Shown piece after piece: positions 24,905 through 33,883 of a DNA stretch of 64,000 nt (positions are counted from its first letter, which is position 1; every line of letters starts with the position of its first letter). The DNA comes from Salipiger pentaromativorans (GTDB lineage Bacteria > Pseudomonadota > Alphaproteobacteria > Rhodobacterales > Rhodobacteraceae). The DNA lies in NCBI RefSeq assembly GCF_024721115.1, contig NZ_JAMDHK010000019.1, positions 1 through 64,000 of the forward strand, written 5' to 3'. The notes beneath the pieces were generated by a model. The model ran no database searches and had not been told where the DNA came from. It was given only the letters and a program-made list of their open reading frames with translations. The translations under genes and the position numbers were made by a program.

Positions 24905-25004
24905 CGCCACCTGCCCGGCCGGACACGCGGCACAGCCCCTGCGGCGACAGAACCGCCCCGGCCGGGTATCCCCTTGCCACCCAACTTCCGACAGGAGACC
25001 GCCC

Positions 25005-26327
25005 ATGCAGATCACCATGCAGTTCCATCACGCGAGGTCCGCGCTCAAGCGGGCCACGGCCGGCGTCGCCGCGCTCGTCCTCGGCGGGCTTGTGCTGGCC
25101 CAACCCGCCGCCGCGCAGGAGTTCGAGCCCTCGTCCGGCACCGAGATCCCCGAGGTCGACGTGAACCTGGCCATGTGGCCCTATGCCAACAACATGCTCG
25201 GGATCATCGGTCTCAAGCAGGGCTGGTTCGAAGAGGTCGGCATCGCGCTTCCCGAGGGCGATGCCATCGTCTCCATCGAACAGTCGAACGCGCGCCTGAC
25301 CAATGGCGAGCTCGACGCCTCGGAAGATTACGTGCCCGCGCTGATCGAGGTCTATGCCAGCATGCCGCATGTGCAGCATGTGCTGACCATGACCACTTTC
25401 GTCGGCCAGCACGTACTGGCGAACCCGGAACTCGGCGTGCGGTCCTGGAGCGATTTCATCGCCGAGGGGCAAACGAAGGACGAGGCGTTCCGCTCTGTCA
25501 TCGGCCAGATGCGCGGCAAGCGCGTGGTCTTCTCGACCAATGCGGGCACCCGGCCCTTCGTCAACACCATCCTCGAACTGGGCGGGCTGACGACGGCGGA
25601 TGTCGAGGTGGATGTGCTGGCGGATTCGCGGATCGTACAGCTTGCCCAATCCGGCCAGATCGACTTTGCGATCCCCGGCGGCGCGGCGCAGAACGTGCAG
25701 GTGCAGGACATCGGCTATCAGCGCATGGTCGGCGTGCCCGACCTTATCGCGGGCCTGCCGGCGGGCGACTCGCGGGTGATCAACGCTTTCGGCTTCGGCG
25801 GGCTGACCCTGCAAAGCGAGATGATCGCGCAGGACCGCGAGACCGTGCTGCGCCTCGTCTCGGTCTATTACCGCATTCTCGACCAGATCGAGAACGACCC
25901 GAACACCGCGCTGTCCTATCTGATCCCCTATCTCTCCGCCGCCACCGGCGAGGATGTCGATCTGGGCGATCTCGAACGGCTGTGGACCGGCGGCGATTTC
26001 TACGTGCCGTGGAGCTTCGGGCGGCAGGCCGAGCTGGAAGCGGACGAGAGTTCCGAGCTTTACTACGAGGCCATCATCGGCGCGCAGATCGCCGCCGCCC
26101 AGGCCGGAGGCGTGGTGCCCGCGGCGCTGGAGCTGACGGCGGACAAGATCACCGCCGCACCGGGCATCTACAAGGATATGGTCGCGCTGAAGGAAGGGTA
26201 CGAAACGCTTCTCGCCGATCACCCCGATCTGAGCGGCGCGCTGGTCGAACAGGCGGCAGCGTTCTACGATGGTCGCAACTATCTCGACGCCTACCGCTTC
26301 CTGCGCAGCGCCGCAGAGGGAGAGTGA
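25005..26327 (+). CDS. NMT1/SsuA/ThiY-type ABC substrate-binding protein
   Basis: A 440-residue periplasmic protein with a signal peptide (VAALVLGGLVLAQPAAAQEF) and an NMT1-like domain: AMWPYANNMLGIIGLKQGWF, followed by IVSIEQSNARLTNGELDASE and KRVVFSTNAGTRPFVNTILE. Relatives bind sulfonates, thiamine pyrimidines, nitrate or aromatic amides. It is longer than the usual 330 residues because of a C-terminal helical extension from about 330. ACAGGAG precedes the ATG. The two permeases and the ATPase follow without gaps. Confidence 0.85.
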   Translation: MQITMQFHHARSALKRATAGVAALVLGGLVLAQPAAAQEFEPSSGTEIPEVDVNLAMWPYANNMLGIIGLKQGWFEEVGIALPEGDAIVSIEQSNARLTNGELDASEDYVPALIEVYASMPHVQHVLTMTTFVGQHVLANPELGVRSWSDFIAEGQTKDEAFRSVIGQMRGKRVVFSTNAGTRPFVNTILELGGLTTADVEVDVLADSRIVQLAQSGQIDFAIPGGAAQNVQVQDIGYQRMVGVPDLIAGLPAGDSRVINAFGFGGLTLQSEMIAQDRETVLRLVSVYYRILDQIENDPNTALSYLIPYLSAATGEDVDLGDLERLWTGGDFYVPWSFGRQAELEADESSELYYEAIIGAQIAAAQAGGVVPAALELTADKITAAPGIYKDMVALKEGYETLLADHPDLSGALVEQAAAFYDGRNYLDAYRFLRSAAEGE

Positions 26328-26329
26328 CC

Positions 26330-27169
26330 TTGAGTACGACCGCAGCATCCGCAGGCGGCACCGCACCGGGGAGGCGTGCACTCCGTCGCGCCTCCGTCAC
26401 CGGCGCCTATGCCATCGCGGGGGCGCTGACCGTGATCGTGGCCTGGGCCCTGCTGGCCCGCGCCGTCGGCAACCCCACCCAGTTGCCCGCCCCCGGCGCG
26501 GTGATCGCCGCCATCCAGGCCAATTGGCACACCATTCCCGCCGTGCAATACGTGCTTTTCCGGCCGCTCGGCGTGGCCGCCGCCGTCAGCTATACCGCCG
26601 TCAACGTGATGGTGGGCGTGGCGCTCGGCACGGTTCTGGGCATCGTGCTCGGCCTCATCCTTGCGCGCAACCGGCTGGTGCGCGAGCTGTTCGAAGGGCC
26701 GCTTCTGCTGCTGACCACCACGCCGCTGCTGATCCTCTTGCCCTTCATCACCCTGTGGTTCGGCACCGACCGGATCGCGCAATCCATGCTGGTGATCGTC
26801 TTCACCATGACCACCGTGACCTTCGCGACCAAGAATGCCGCCATCGCCGTGGCCGGTCATTACGCCAACTACGCCGCCTGTCTGGGCGCAAGCGCCGCGC
26901 AGACGCTGCGCGACGTGGTGTTCCCCGCCGCCCTGCCCGCGACCATCGCCAATGTGCGCGTCGCGCTGGCGCTGGGATGGGGGCTTCAGGCGGTGGCCGA
27001 GCTGCTTGGCGGACGTTCGGGCATCGGCCGGGTGATCGAGATCACCGCCCGGCAGCAGGCGACGACCGACCTCTTTGCCGTGGTCCTCGCCATGCTTGTC
27101 GTCGCGCTGGCGGTCGATACCGCCGTGGCCGGTCTCGGGGCCGTCCTGACCCGCTGGAAGGAAGACTGA
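26330..27169 (+). CDS. ABC transporter permease (SsuC/TauC type), first copy
   Basis: An integral membrane protein of about 279 residues with six or so helices, including VTGAYAIAGALTVIVAWALL at the start and the BPD signature AACLGASAAQTLRDVVFPAA. The likely start is TTG at 26330, seven bases after GGGAG; a GTG at 26324 that overlaps the previous stop is the alternative. It pairs with the second permease, so this importer probably has a heterodimeric pore, unusual in the SsuC/TauC family, where one permease normally forms a homodimer. Confidence 0.85.
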   Translation: MSTTAASAGGTAPGRRALRRASVTGAYAIAGALTVIVAWALLARAVGNPTQLPAPGAVIAAIQANWHTIPAVQYVLFRPLGVAAAVSYTAVNVMVGVALGTVLGIVLGLILARNRLVRELFEGPLLLLTTTPLLILLPFITLWFGTDRIAQSMLVIVFTMTTVTFATKNAAIAVAGHYANYAACLGASAAQTLRDVVFPAALPATIANVRVALALGWGLQAVAELLGGRSGIGRVIEITARQQATTDLFAVVLAMLVVALAVDTAVAGLGAVLTRWKED

Positions 27170-28083
27170 TGTCCTCGCAGGCTATGACAAACACCCGCTC
27201 CATGGCGACATCCGCACCCGCAAGGCCCCGCGCCGCAAAGCGCAAACCGCGCCGCAAGACGAAAGACCGTCCCCTGATGGTCGCGCTCTCGGTGCTGGCC
27301 ACGCTGCTGATCTGGAACGCCGCCTCGCTGCTGGCGGGCGTCAGCCCGATCACCGGCGACAGGCTGGTGCCGGGCACGCTCGACGTGATCCGGTCTTTCC
27401 CCAACCTTGCCTATTACGCGCCGGGCAGCCCCGACGCGCTGCTCGCCTCCTCGGGCGCGGGCACCTCTGTGGGTGCCGCCCTGAAGTCGCTGCTCTATCA
27501 CACCGGGGTTTCCGCGCTGCGCCTTGCGATCGGCCTCGTGGCCGGGATCGCGATCGCCTGTCTGGCCGCCGTTCTGATCTCGTGGAACCGGACGATCCGG
27601 CGCGCCTTCATGCTTCCGGCGCAGGCCTTCCGCATGCTGCCGCTGCTCGCGCTGGCGCCGCTCTTCGGGATCTGGTTCGGCTCCGGCCAGACCGGCACCT
27701 ATGCCTATCTCGCCTTCGCCACCTTCGCGGTGATGTTCCCGGTCGCGGTCAGTGCCATCGACCATGTGCCGGGCTATTACACGAATTACGCGCGCAGCCT
27801 CGGCGCGGGCTCGGCGCGGATCTATCTCTCGGTCGTGGTGCCCGCAGCGCTGCCCGGCCTGCGCCCCGGCGTGCTGCTCTCGGTGGCCTTCGGCTGGAGC
27901 ATGGTGCTCGCCGTCGAATACATCTCGCAGGGCAACGGGCTTGGCTTCATCGTCAGCCGCGCGCAGGAGTTCAGCCAGATCAACACGCTGGCGGTGATGG
28001 GCTGCATTCTGGTGATCTACGGGCGGTTTTCCTATGTCGCCGCCGCGCGTGGCTTCGACCGGCTGGTGAGGTGGCAGGAATGA
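27169..28083 (+). CDS. ABC transporter permease (SsuC/TauC type), second copy
   Basis: A 304-residue permease with a long basic N-terminal cytoplasmic region (RPRAAKRKPRRKTKDRP, about 16-34) and the signature YARSLGAGSARIYLSVVVPA followed by LPGLRPGVLLSVAFGWSMVL. Its start overlaps the stop of the first permease (TGATG), and its stop overlaps the ATPase start (ATGA). Two unequal permeases suggest a specialised transporter rather than a general sulfonate importer. Confidence 0.88.
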   Translation: MSSQAMTNTRSMATSAPARPRAAKRKPRRKTKDRPLMVALSVLATLLIWNAASLLAGVSPITGDRLVPGTLDVIRSFPNLAYYAPGSPDALLASSGAGTSVGAALKSLLYHTGVSALRLAIGLVAGIAIACLAAVLISWNRTIRRAFMLPAQAFRMLPLLALAPLFGIWFGSGQTGTYAYLAFATFAVMFPVAVSAIDHVPGYYTNYARSLGAGSARIYLSVVVPAALPGLRPGVLLSVAFGWSMVLAVEYISQGNGLGFIVSRAQEFSQINTLAVMGCILVIYGRFSYVAAARGFDRLVRWQE

Positions 28084-28961
28084 CCCAGACCGCCACCGCA
28101 AGACACGACACAGAACAAAGGACCGCGTCCATGAAGGATCTGCCGCACGCGCGCGAAAGCGCCGCCTCCACCCCGCCGGCCATCGCGCTCCGGGACGTCT
28201 CCAAGGTCTTCGAGCTGGAAACCGGCGAAACGCTCACCGCCGTCTCCGACCTGTCGCTGACCATCGAGCCCGGCGAGTTCGTCTGCGTCCTCGGCCCCTC
28301 CGGGCACGGCAAATCGACCCTGCTCAACCTCGTTGCGGGGTTTCTCGAACCCGACGCGGGCAGCGTCGAAGCCCATGGCGATCCGGTAAAGGGCCCCGGC
28401 CCCGACCGTGGCGTGATTTTTCAGCGCGACACGCTGTTTCTGTGGAAACGGGTCCGCGACAACATCGAATACGGCATGAAGGTGCGCGGCGTCCCGAAGG
28501 CAGAGCGCACGGCCAAGGCCGATGAGCTGATGGAGGCGGTTGGGCTGACCAAATTTGCCTCGTCCTGGCCGCGCCAGCTGTCGGGCGGGATGCGGCGGCG
28601 CGCGGCGATTGCGGCGGTCTTTGCCAATGAGCCGCCGGTTCTGCTGATGGACGAACCCTTTGTCGGGCTCGACTACGCCCGCCGGGCGGTGCTGCACGAT
28701 GTGGTCACCAGCCTCTGGAGCCGCGAGAACAACACGATCTTTTTCGTAACCCATGACATCGACGAGGCGCTTGCTCTGGCCACCCGCGTGCTTGTGGTCG
28801 CGAACGGCTCGGTTGTCTACGACGTCTCCGTCGACCTCCCCCGTCCGCGCGGCACCGACACGCTGAACGGCCCCGAGGCGCTGGAGATCCGCAAGAGCAT
28901 CCTGCGGCATCTCGACGAGGCCATGGCGGTCGAGGAGGAGCGGTTCACACCGGCCGGCTGA
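28080..28961 (+). CDS. ABC transporter ATPase (SsuB/TauB type)
   Basis: A 293-residue ATPase: Walker A GPSGHGKST (about 72-80), signature LSGGMRRR, Walker B VLLMDEPFVGLD, and FFVTHDIDEALALATRV. The Walker A has His in place of the usual Cys or Ser, which occurs in this subfamily. The first 30 residues are a charged extension before the ABC core. It is coupled to the second permease by a four-base overlap. A hairpin lies between it and the second cupin. Confidence 0.9.
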   Translation: MTQTATARHDTEQRTASMKDLPHARESAASTPPAIALRDVSKVFELETGETLTAVSDLSLTIEPGEFVCVLGPSGHGKSTLLNLVAGFLEPDAGSVEAHGDPVKGPGPDRGVIFQRDTLFLWKRVRDNIEYGMKVRGVPKAERTAKADELMEAVGLTKFASSWPRQLSGGMRRRAAIAAVFANEPPVLLMDEPFVGLDYARRAVLHDVVTSLWSRENNTIFFVTHDIDEALALATRVLVVANGSVVYDVSVDLPRPRGTDTLNGPEALEIRKSILRHLDEAMAVEEERFTPAG

Positions 28962-28992
28962 CCCGCAGACATCCCGAGAGAAATTCACCAGC

Positions 28993-29015
28993 GCCGCGCG
29001 AGGCTCTCGCGTGGC
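28993..29015 (+). terminator. Hairpin between ATPase and second cupin genes
   Basis: GCCGCGCGAG (28993-29002) pairs with CTCGCGTGGC (29006-29015), one G-T pair, loop GCT. There is no clean T run, so it may stabilise the upstream mRNA or attenuate rather than stop transcription. Confidence 0.45.
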
Positions 29016-29060
29016 GAGGGCCCCCTTTTACCCGAACGCTGACTTACAGGAGACATCAGC

Positions 29061-29483
29061 ATGAGCGAAACCAACCCCGGCCCGGTCGCGGTCCACCGCT
29101 TCGACGCCGACAGGCTCAAACGCATTCACGTCCGCCCCGGCCCGAACGAGATCGTGACCTGGAACGACATCGCGATTGCGCAAAAGGAATGCTACGCGGG
29201 CTTTCAGGAAGTGCGCAAAGGCGATCCCGTCGGCAGCTGGACCATGTGGTTCGACGAGGTCCAGTATGTGCTGGGCGGCAAGGCGACCATGGTCTACCGC
29301 ATGCCGCCGCTCTACGCCGAGGAATACCGGCGCGAGCTGGGCGAAGGCGATCTTTTCATGCTGCCGCTCGGCTGCGAATTCCGCTGGGAAGTGACCGAGG
29401 AAACGCCCTTCCGCACCATCATTCTTGCATTGCCCTTCCCGCCCAGCATGACGCTTTACGACGAGATGAGCGTCGAGGCCTGA
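29061..29483 (+). CDS. Cupin-domain protein (second of the cluster)
   Basis: A 140-residue cupin. EVQYVLGGKATMVYR and GEGDLFMLPLGCEFRWEV are the two cupin boxes. It differs from the first cupin of the cluster by an N-terminal segment (VHRFDADRLKRIHVRPGPNE). Position after the transporter and before the flavin monooxygenase suggests a role in handling the imported ligand or a labile intermediate. A strong hairpin follows the stop. Confidence 0.7.
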   Translation: MSETNPGPVAVHRFDADRLKRIHVRPGPNEIVTWNDIAIAQKECYAGFQEVRKGDPVGSWTMWFDEVQYVLGGKATMVYRMPPLYAEEYRRELGEGDLFMLPLGCEFRWEVTEETPFRTIILALPFPPSMTLYDEMSVEA

Positions 29484-29490
29484 CCCTTCG

Positions 29491-29515
29491 GAGGCCCGGC
29501 GCCGTGCCGGGCCTC
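29491..29515 (+). terminator. Terminator-like hairpin after second cupin
   Basis: GAGGCCCGGC (29491-29500) and GCCGGGCCTC (29506-29515) form a perfect 10-bp stem with a five-base loop, followed by a pyrimidine-rich stretch (TCTCC). Confidence 0.65.
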
Positions 29516-29739
29516 TCTCCGCTTGCAACGAAAGGATCGAACGATGCGCGCGCTTGTCCCGGACCGGCCTGGCAGGACAGGGAGGCCGGATACGGCCCCG
29601 TCCTGCCGCCCGGAGGCGCGCCCGAAAACCATGCAGCGGGCCGCGCCGGTTTCTCCGCGCATTACAGAAAGAATGGAATTCAGGTCGTGTTATTCTACTA
29701 GTGCATATGGAGAGACTGTCCTCCGAAGGGGAGTGTGGA

Positions 29740-30735
29740 ATGACCGCGAGAACCAAGTACCAGCCGGACATCAGGCAAGCGATGGCCGCGCATCCCGGCT
29801 ACCGCCGCCTGTTTGCGCCGGGCGAGATCACGCTGGGCCTCATCATGCCGCTGGAAACCTATGCCGAGGGCTGCATGCCGACCATGCGGAACCACCTCGC
29901 CACCGCGCGCCACGCGGAGGAGATCGGCATTCCCGGTCTCTGGCTTCTCGACATTCCGTTCTTCGATCCGAGCTATGGCGCCGCCGGGCAGCTTTTCGAA
30001 CCGCTCACCTATATGGCCGCGCTGGCGATGCAGACCGAGAAAATCGCGCTTGGCACGACGGGGATCGTGCTGCCCTTCCGCGACCCGCATCTCTTCGCCA
30101 AGCAGATGGCCAGCGTCGACCAGCTTTCGGGCGGGCGCTGTCTCGCCGGCCTGTCGCTGGGCGACCGCCGAGACGAATACCCGCTCTTTGGCATAGATTT
30201 CGACACCCGCGCAGAGCGTTTCCGCGAGATCTTCCGCCTCTATCGCACGGTGTCGGAACACGACCGTCCCGCCTTTGCCTCCGAGCTCTTCGGCTCTTCT
30301 CCCGGCGGGTTCGACATGCTGCCCAAGCCGCCCTTCGCCCGCACCCCGACGATTGCCATCAACGGCGCGGGGCAAAGCCTCGACTGGGTCGCCCGCGAGA
30401 TGGAAGGCATCATGGTGCCGATCAGCGAGCCGGAGCGGCTGGCCGAGATGACCGCGGAATGGCGCGCGGCCCAGCCCGAGGGCACCTTCAAACCCTTCTG
30501 CATCGTGGGCTTCCTGCATCTGGAGGAAGATCCCGATCAGCCCTTCGAACGGGACCGGGAAGGGTTTCACGTCGGCAGCCGGGCACTGGCCCGCTTCATG
30601 GAGCAGGCCCGCGCCGCCGGGGTCAATCACTTCGCCATGAACCCGCGCTACACGCGGCGCCCGATGGAAGAGGTGCTCTTCGAACTGGAACGCGATGTGC
30701 TGCCGCATTTCCCGGCACTGGAGGCGGCCGACTGA
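29740..30735 (+). CDS. LLM-class flavin-dependent oxidoreductase
   Basis: A 331-residue luciferase-like (F420/FMN) TIM-barrel oxidoreductase: LGLIMPLETYAEGCMPTMRN, then EEIGIPGLWLLDIPFFDPSY, MQTEKIALGTTGIVLPFRDP and QLSGGRCLAGLSLGDRRDEY. The ATG at 29740 was chosen for AAGGGGAG upstream; a longer frame starting near 29554 has a non-domain, Arg-rich leader. Such enzymes use reduced FMN supplied by a flavin reductase; two reductase genes lie 10-15 kb away in the same catabolic region. The substrate is unknown. Confidence 0.85.
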   Translation: MTARTKYQPDIRQAMAAHPGYRRLFAPGEITLGLIMPLETYAEGCMPTMRNHLATARHAEEIGIPGLWLLDIPFFDPSYGAAGQLFEPLTYMAALAMQTEKIALGTTGIVLPFRDPHLFAKQMASVDQLSGGRCLAGLSLGDRRDEYPLFGIDFDTRAERFREIFRLYRTVSEHDRPAFASELFGSSPGGFDMLPKPPFARTPTIAINGAGQSLDWVAREMEGIMVPISEPERLAEMTAEWRAAQPEGTFKPFCIVGFLHLEEDPDQPFERDREGFHVGSRALARFMEQARAAGVNHFAMNPRYTRRPMEEVLFELERDVLPHFPALEAAD

Positions 30736-30864
30736 GCCTGAGCGTTCCGTGTCGGCGGCCTCTCTCGCGGGAGGTTTTCCGCATCCCATGCCCGCGGCAA
30801 GATCCTTCCGGTCGCCCCCGCATCCGACATGTGAACGCTCAATCATCTGAACACGAGGAAAGCT

Positions 30865-31581
30865 ATGATGACACAGGCTCCCCGGCCGGATCTCTCCGGC
30901 GGTCTCGATGGCGTGCTGACTCTGCTCAGCCAGTCGCTTCGGGCTTCGGCGACGGTGGTCTACTGGATCGACGCCACCAAAGGTTCTCCCATCGCCCATC
31001 ATGGCTATGAAAACGCCTATTTCGAACGTTACGAGCAGGGCGCGGGCCGGGACGATCCGATCTCGTTCCAGACGGTCGTGCGGCAGGGATCGCGGCTCGC
31101 GTTCCTGAGCCAGACGCTCAAGACGCTCGACCGCAGCCGCCTTGGCGGGTTCATGCATTTCATGTCCGATTGCGGCTTTGCCGATGCAATGACATTCATC
31201 CTGCGCGACGGGGACCGGCCGATGATCGGCGTCGGCGTGATGAAGACGCATGACGATCCGCCGATGACCGAGGAAACCGCCGCCGTCGCCCAGGCGATCC
31301 AGAGCTATCTCGAAACCAATCTCATCCACCATCCGGGCATCCGGCGGCATTATGTGGACCGGCAGCTCGATGTGAAATTCGGCCTGTCCCGGCGCGAGCG
31401 CGAGGTGGTGGGGCTCATCGCGGACGGCGCGTCGAACCACGATATTTCCGTCGTTCTGGGGATCAGCGAGGCGACGGTAAAGACCCATATCCAGCGCTCC
31501 TTCGACAAGCTCGGGGTCAGCAGCCGGACCGCCACCATGCGCATGCTGCTGCAACCGGAGCACTGGCTGCGCTCCGCATGA
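30865..31581 (+). CDS. LuxR-family transcriptional regulator
   Basis: A 238-residue regulator with a C-terminal LuxR/GerE helix-turn-helix (about 172-232: LSRREREVVGLIADGASNHD and ISEATVKTHIQRSFDKLGVS) and an N-terminal ligand-sensing-type domain (about 15-150) with no phospho-acceptor motif. It lies after the cupin/ABC/LLM genes and is convergent with the amidohydrolase gene. It may control either the NMT1-type unit or the divergent Dpp-type unit, since no other regulator is encoded between 23 and 44 kb. Confidence 0.85.
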   Translation: MMTQAPRPDLSGGLDGVLTLLSQSLRASATVVYWIDATKGSPIAHHGYENAYFERYEQGAGRDDPISFQTVVRQGSRLAFLSQTLKTLDRSRLGGFMHFMSDCGFADAMTFILRDGDRPMIGVGVMKTHDDPPMTEETAAVAQAIQSYLETNLIHHPGIRRHYVDRQLDVKFGLSRREREVVGLIADGASNHDISVVLGISEATVKTHIQRSFDKLGVSSRTATMRMLLQPEHWLRSA

Positions 31582-31591
31582 ACGCGCCCGT

Positions 31592-32818
31592 TTATCGCCC
31601 GATCAACCGCGCGCGCGGGCGTTCGAAGGTCTGCTTCCCGGCTTTCCACCCGGCCAGCACCGGCGCCACCCCGCGCACCGCCGAGGCCGCGTCGGGGGCG
31701 TCGATCAGCACCACATCCGCCGCGCCGCCGACCGCGATGGCGTAATCGGGCACGCGCATCAGCCGCGCGGCCTCCTCCGTCACCATCGCGAAGGCGGCGG
31801 CGAGATCGCTGTCGCACGAGAGCTGCGCCACATTGGCGAAAAGATTGGCCATCCGCGCCAGCGAGGCGTCGCCATAAGGCGTGAACGGGTTCAGCACATT
31901 GTTGGTGGCGATGCTGGTCACCACCCCTTCTTCGCGCAGAACCTGTGCCGGCGCCATGCCGCGCGGCACCAGCCTGTCCCGCCCGCGCCCCATCAGGAAG
32001 AGATCCGTCGCGGGCAACACGGTCAGCGCGACCCCCGCATCGGCAAGGCGGCGGGCGATCCGCGACACCTCCTCCGGTGCCATCGCCGAGAGCTTGCTGA
32101 CATGGCCGATGGAGACCCGTCCGCCATAGCCGCGCGCCTCGGTCTCGCGCAGCACCGCCGGAATGGTGGAGCCCGTCGGGTCGAGATCGAAATCCAGGTG
32201 AAAATCCACATCGGTGCCGTGTTTTTCGGCCAGATCGAAGATCAGCGCGATATGGCGCTCGGGGTCCGGGTCGGCATAGGGGCAGCCGCCCACCATCTGC
32301 GCCCCCTGCCCGAGACAGGCATCGAGCATGTCATAGGTCGCCATCTCCTGCGTCAGCCCCTCCTGCGCAAAGGCGCAGATGTCGAGATCCACCGCATAGG
32401 CGTAGTCCTTCCGCAGCGCGGTCAGCGCCTCGAAGGAGCGGGTGCCCGCGCGCGGATCGACCTCGACAAAGCTGCGCATCCGGTTGGTGCCGTGCAGGAT
32501 GGCCTTTTCCAGCACAGTTTTCGCCCGCGCATAGACATCCTCTGCCGTGAACCCGGCCTTGGCCGCCGCCGTCTGCGCAATCGCCTCGCTCAGCGTGCCC
32601 TCGCAGATCGCGCAGCGGTCCAGAATGCAGGCCTTGTCGAGATGCACATGGCTGTCGGCAAAGCCGGGAAAGGCCAGCGCACCACCCGCCTCCCAGCGCG
32701 GCGCCCCGCCCGGCAGATCCGGCGCGATGGCGGCGATCTTTCCGGCCCGGAACCCGAGATCCACCAGCCCCTCGTGGCCGGGCAGGCGGACATGCGCGAG
32801 GATCGTGTCGAAAGCCAT
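31592..32818 (-). CDS. Cytosine deaminase-like amidohydrolase lacking the catalytic Asp
   Basis: A 408-residue amidohydrolase-superfamily protein of the CodA/TrzA-like branch. It has the HxH metal motif (SHVHLD, His57/His59), a third His (FHLDFD, His207) and a fourth (GHVSK, His239). The strand-8 Asp that completes the site in CodA (HDDVFDP) reads TNNVLNP here, with Asn306-Asn307. The protein may use different chemistry or metal occupancy. It is the last gene of the minus-strand unit SBP-monooxygenase-permease-amidohydrolase, 24 bases after the permease. Confidence 0.8.
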   Translation of the reverse strand: MAFDTILAHVRLPGHEGLVDLGFRAGKIAAIAPDLPGGAPRWEAGGALAFPGFADSHVHLDKACILDRCAICEGTLSEAIAQTAAAKAGFTAEDVYARAKTVLEKAILHGTNRMRSFVEVDPRAGTRSFEALTALRKDYAYAVDLDICAFAQEGLTQEMATYDMLDACLGQGAQMVGGCPYADPDPERHIALIFDLAEKHGTDVDFHLDFDLDPTGSTIPAVLRETEARGYGGRVSIGHVSKLSAMAPEEVSRIARRLADAGVALTVLPATDLFLMGRGRDRLVPRGMAPAQVLREEGVVTSIATNNVLNPFTPYGDASLARMANLFANVAQLSCDSDLAAAFAMVTEEAARLMRVPDYAIAVGGAADVVLIDAPDAASAVRGVAPVLAGWKAGKQTFERPRARLIGR

Positions 32819-32842
32819 GGCAAGGCGCCTTTCCGCGTCGGG

Positions 32843-33862
32843 TCACGCCCGCATGCGCGGGTCGATCAGCATATAAAGGATGTCCACCACCAGAAAGGCG
32901 AGGACATAGAGCAGCGAGGCGTAGATCACGAACCCCTGCAAGGCCACGAAATCCGATTGCTGGATCGCCTGCAACGCGTATTGCCCCACCCCCGGCCAGC
33001 CGAAAATCGCCTCGATCAGCACGGCGCCACCGAAGATGAAACCGATCACGCCGCCGATCAGGGTGATGATCGGCAGCAGCGCGTTGCGCAGGCAATAGCG
33101 GAACAGCACCACCCGCGTGCGGTGCCCCATGGCATAGGCGGTGCGGATGTAATCGCTTTGCAGCGCCTCCACCATCGCCGAGCGGGTCACCCGCGCGATG
33201 GGCGCCAGCGTGCAGAGCCCGAGCGTCACCGTCGGCAGGACCAGCGCCCGCAGCGCCTGCACCCATTTCGCCGGATCGCCGTCGAGCAGCGTGTCGACCA
33301 GCAGGAAGCCCGTCACCCTCGGCGGCATCTCGACCCAGAGCGGCAGCCGCCCCACCGGGCCGGGCAGCCAGTTGAGCTGCACGAAGAACACCAGAAGCAG
33401 AATGAGCCCGATCCAGAATTGCGGGATCGCCATGCCGATCAGGGTAACGATCCGCACGAGGAAATCCGGCCAGCGCTCGCGGCTCACCGCCGCCATGACG
33501 CCAAGCGGCACGCCGCAGACCACCGCCATGATCAGCCCCAGCACGCCCAGCTCCATGGTTGCCGGAAGACGGTTGCTCAGATCCGCCAGCACCGGGTTAC
33601 CTGTGGAAAAGGACGTGCCCAGGTCGCCCCGCACGACCTCGCCAAGATAGCTCAGAAACTGCACCGACAAGGGCCGGTCGAGCCCGAGATCGGCGCGGAT
33701 CATCTCCAGCATCTCGGTGCTGGCCTCGGTCGGCGCATAAAGCTCGGTCGGGTCGCCGTTGAACAGGCGCGCGGTGAAAAAGGTGATGGTGACCACCCCG
33801 AATGCAACCGGGATGATCCAGAGGATACGCTTGAAAAGAACGCGTAACAAAGCCATGGGCAT
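32843..33862 (-). CDS. Dipeptide/oligopeptide-type ABC permease (DppB family)
   Basis: A 339-residue permease. The N-terminal signature (LLRVLFKRILWIIPVAFGVV) and GDLGTSFSTGNPVLADLSNR are typical of DppB/OppB, as are the EAA loop (YIRTAYAMGHRTRVVLFRYC) and the end EAIFGWPGVGQYALQAI. It lies 21 bases after a flavin monooxygenase gene on the same strand. Its heterodimer partner DppC is encoded about 4 kb away on the divergent transcript, so the complete importer depends on both. Confidence 0.92.
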   Translation of the reverse strand: MPMALLRVLFKRILWIIPVAFGVVTITFFTARLFNGDPTELYAPTEASTEMLEMIRADLGLDRPLSVQFLSYLGEVVRGDLGTSFSTGNPVLADLSNRLPATMELGVLGLIMAVVCGVPLGVMAAVSRERWPDFLVRIVTLIGMAIPQFWIGLILLLVFFVQLNWLPGPVGRLPLWVEMPPRVTGFLLVDTLLDGDPAKWVQALRALVLPTVTLGLCTLAPIARVTRSAMVEALQSDYIRTAYAMGHRTRVVLFRYCLRNALLPIITLIGGVIGFIFGGAVLIEAIFGWPGVGQYALQAIQQSDFVALQGFVIYASLLYVLAFLVVDILYMLIDPRMRA

Positions 33863-33883
33863 GTCCTTCCGTCGGGACGGAGT

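Noticed and set aside
24974-27169. 731-codon plus-strand frame that could look like a fused protein ending in a permease
   Set aside because: Only the last about 280 codons code for the permease; the upstream part is the wrong frame of the SBP gene, which has a clear signal peptide in its own frame.
29554-29739. Upstream extension of the LLM oxidoreductase to a start at 29554
   Set aside because: The added 62 residues are Arg-rich and outside the domain; AAGGGGAG supports the ATG at 29740.
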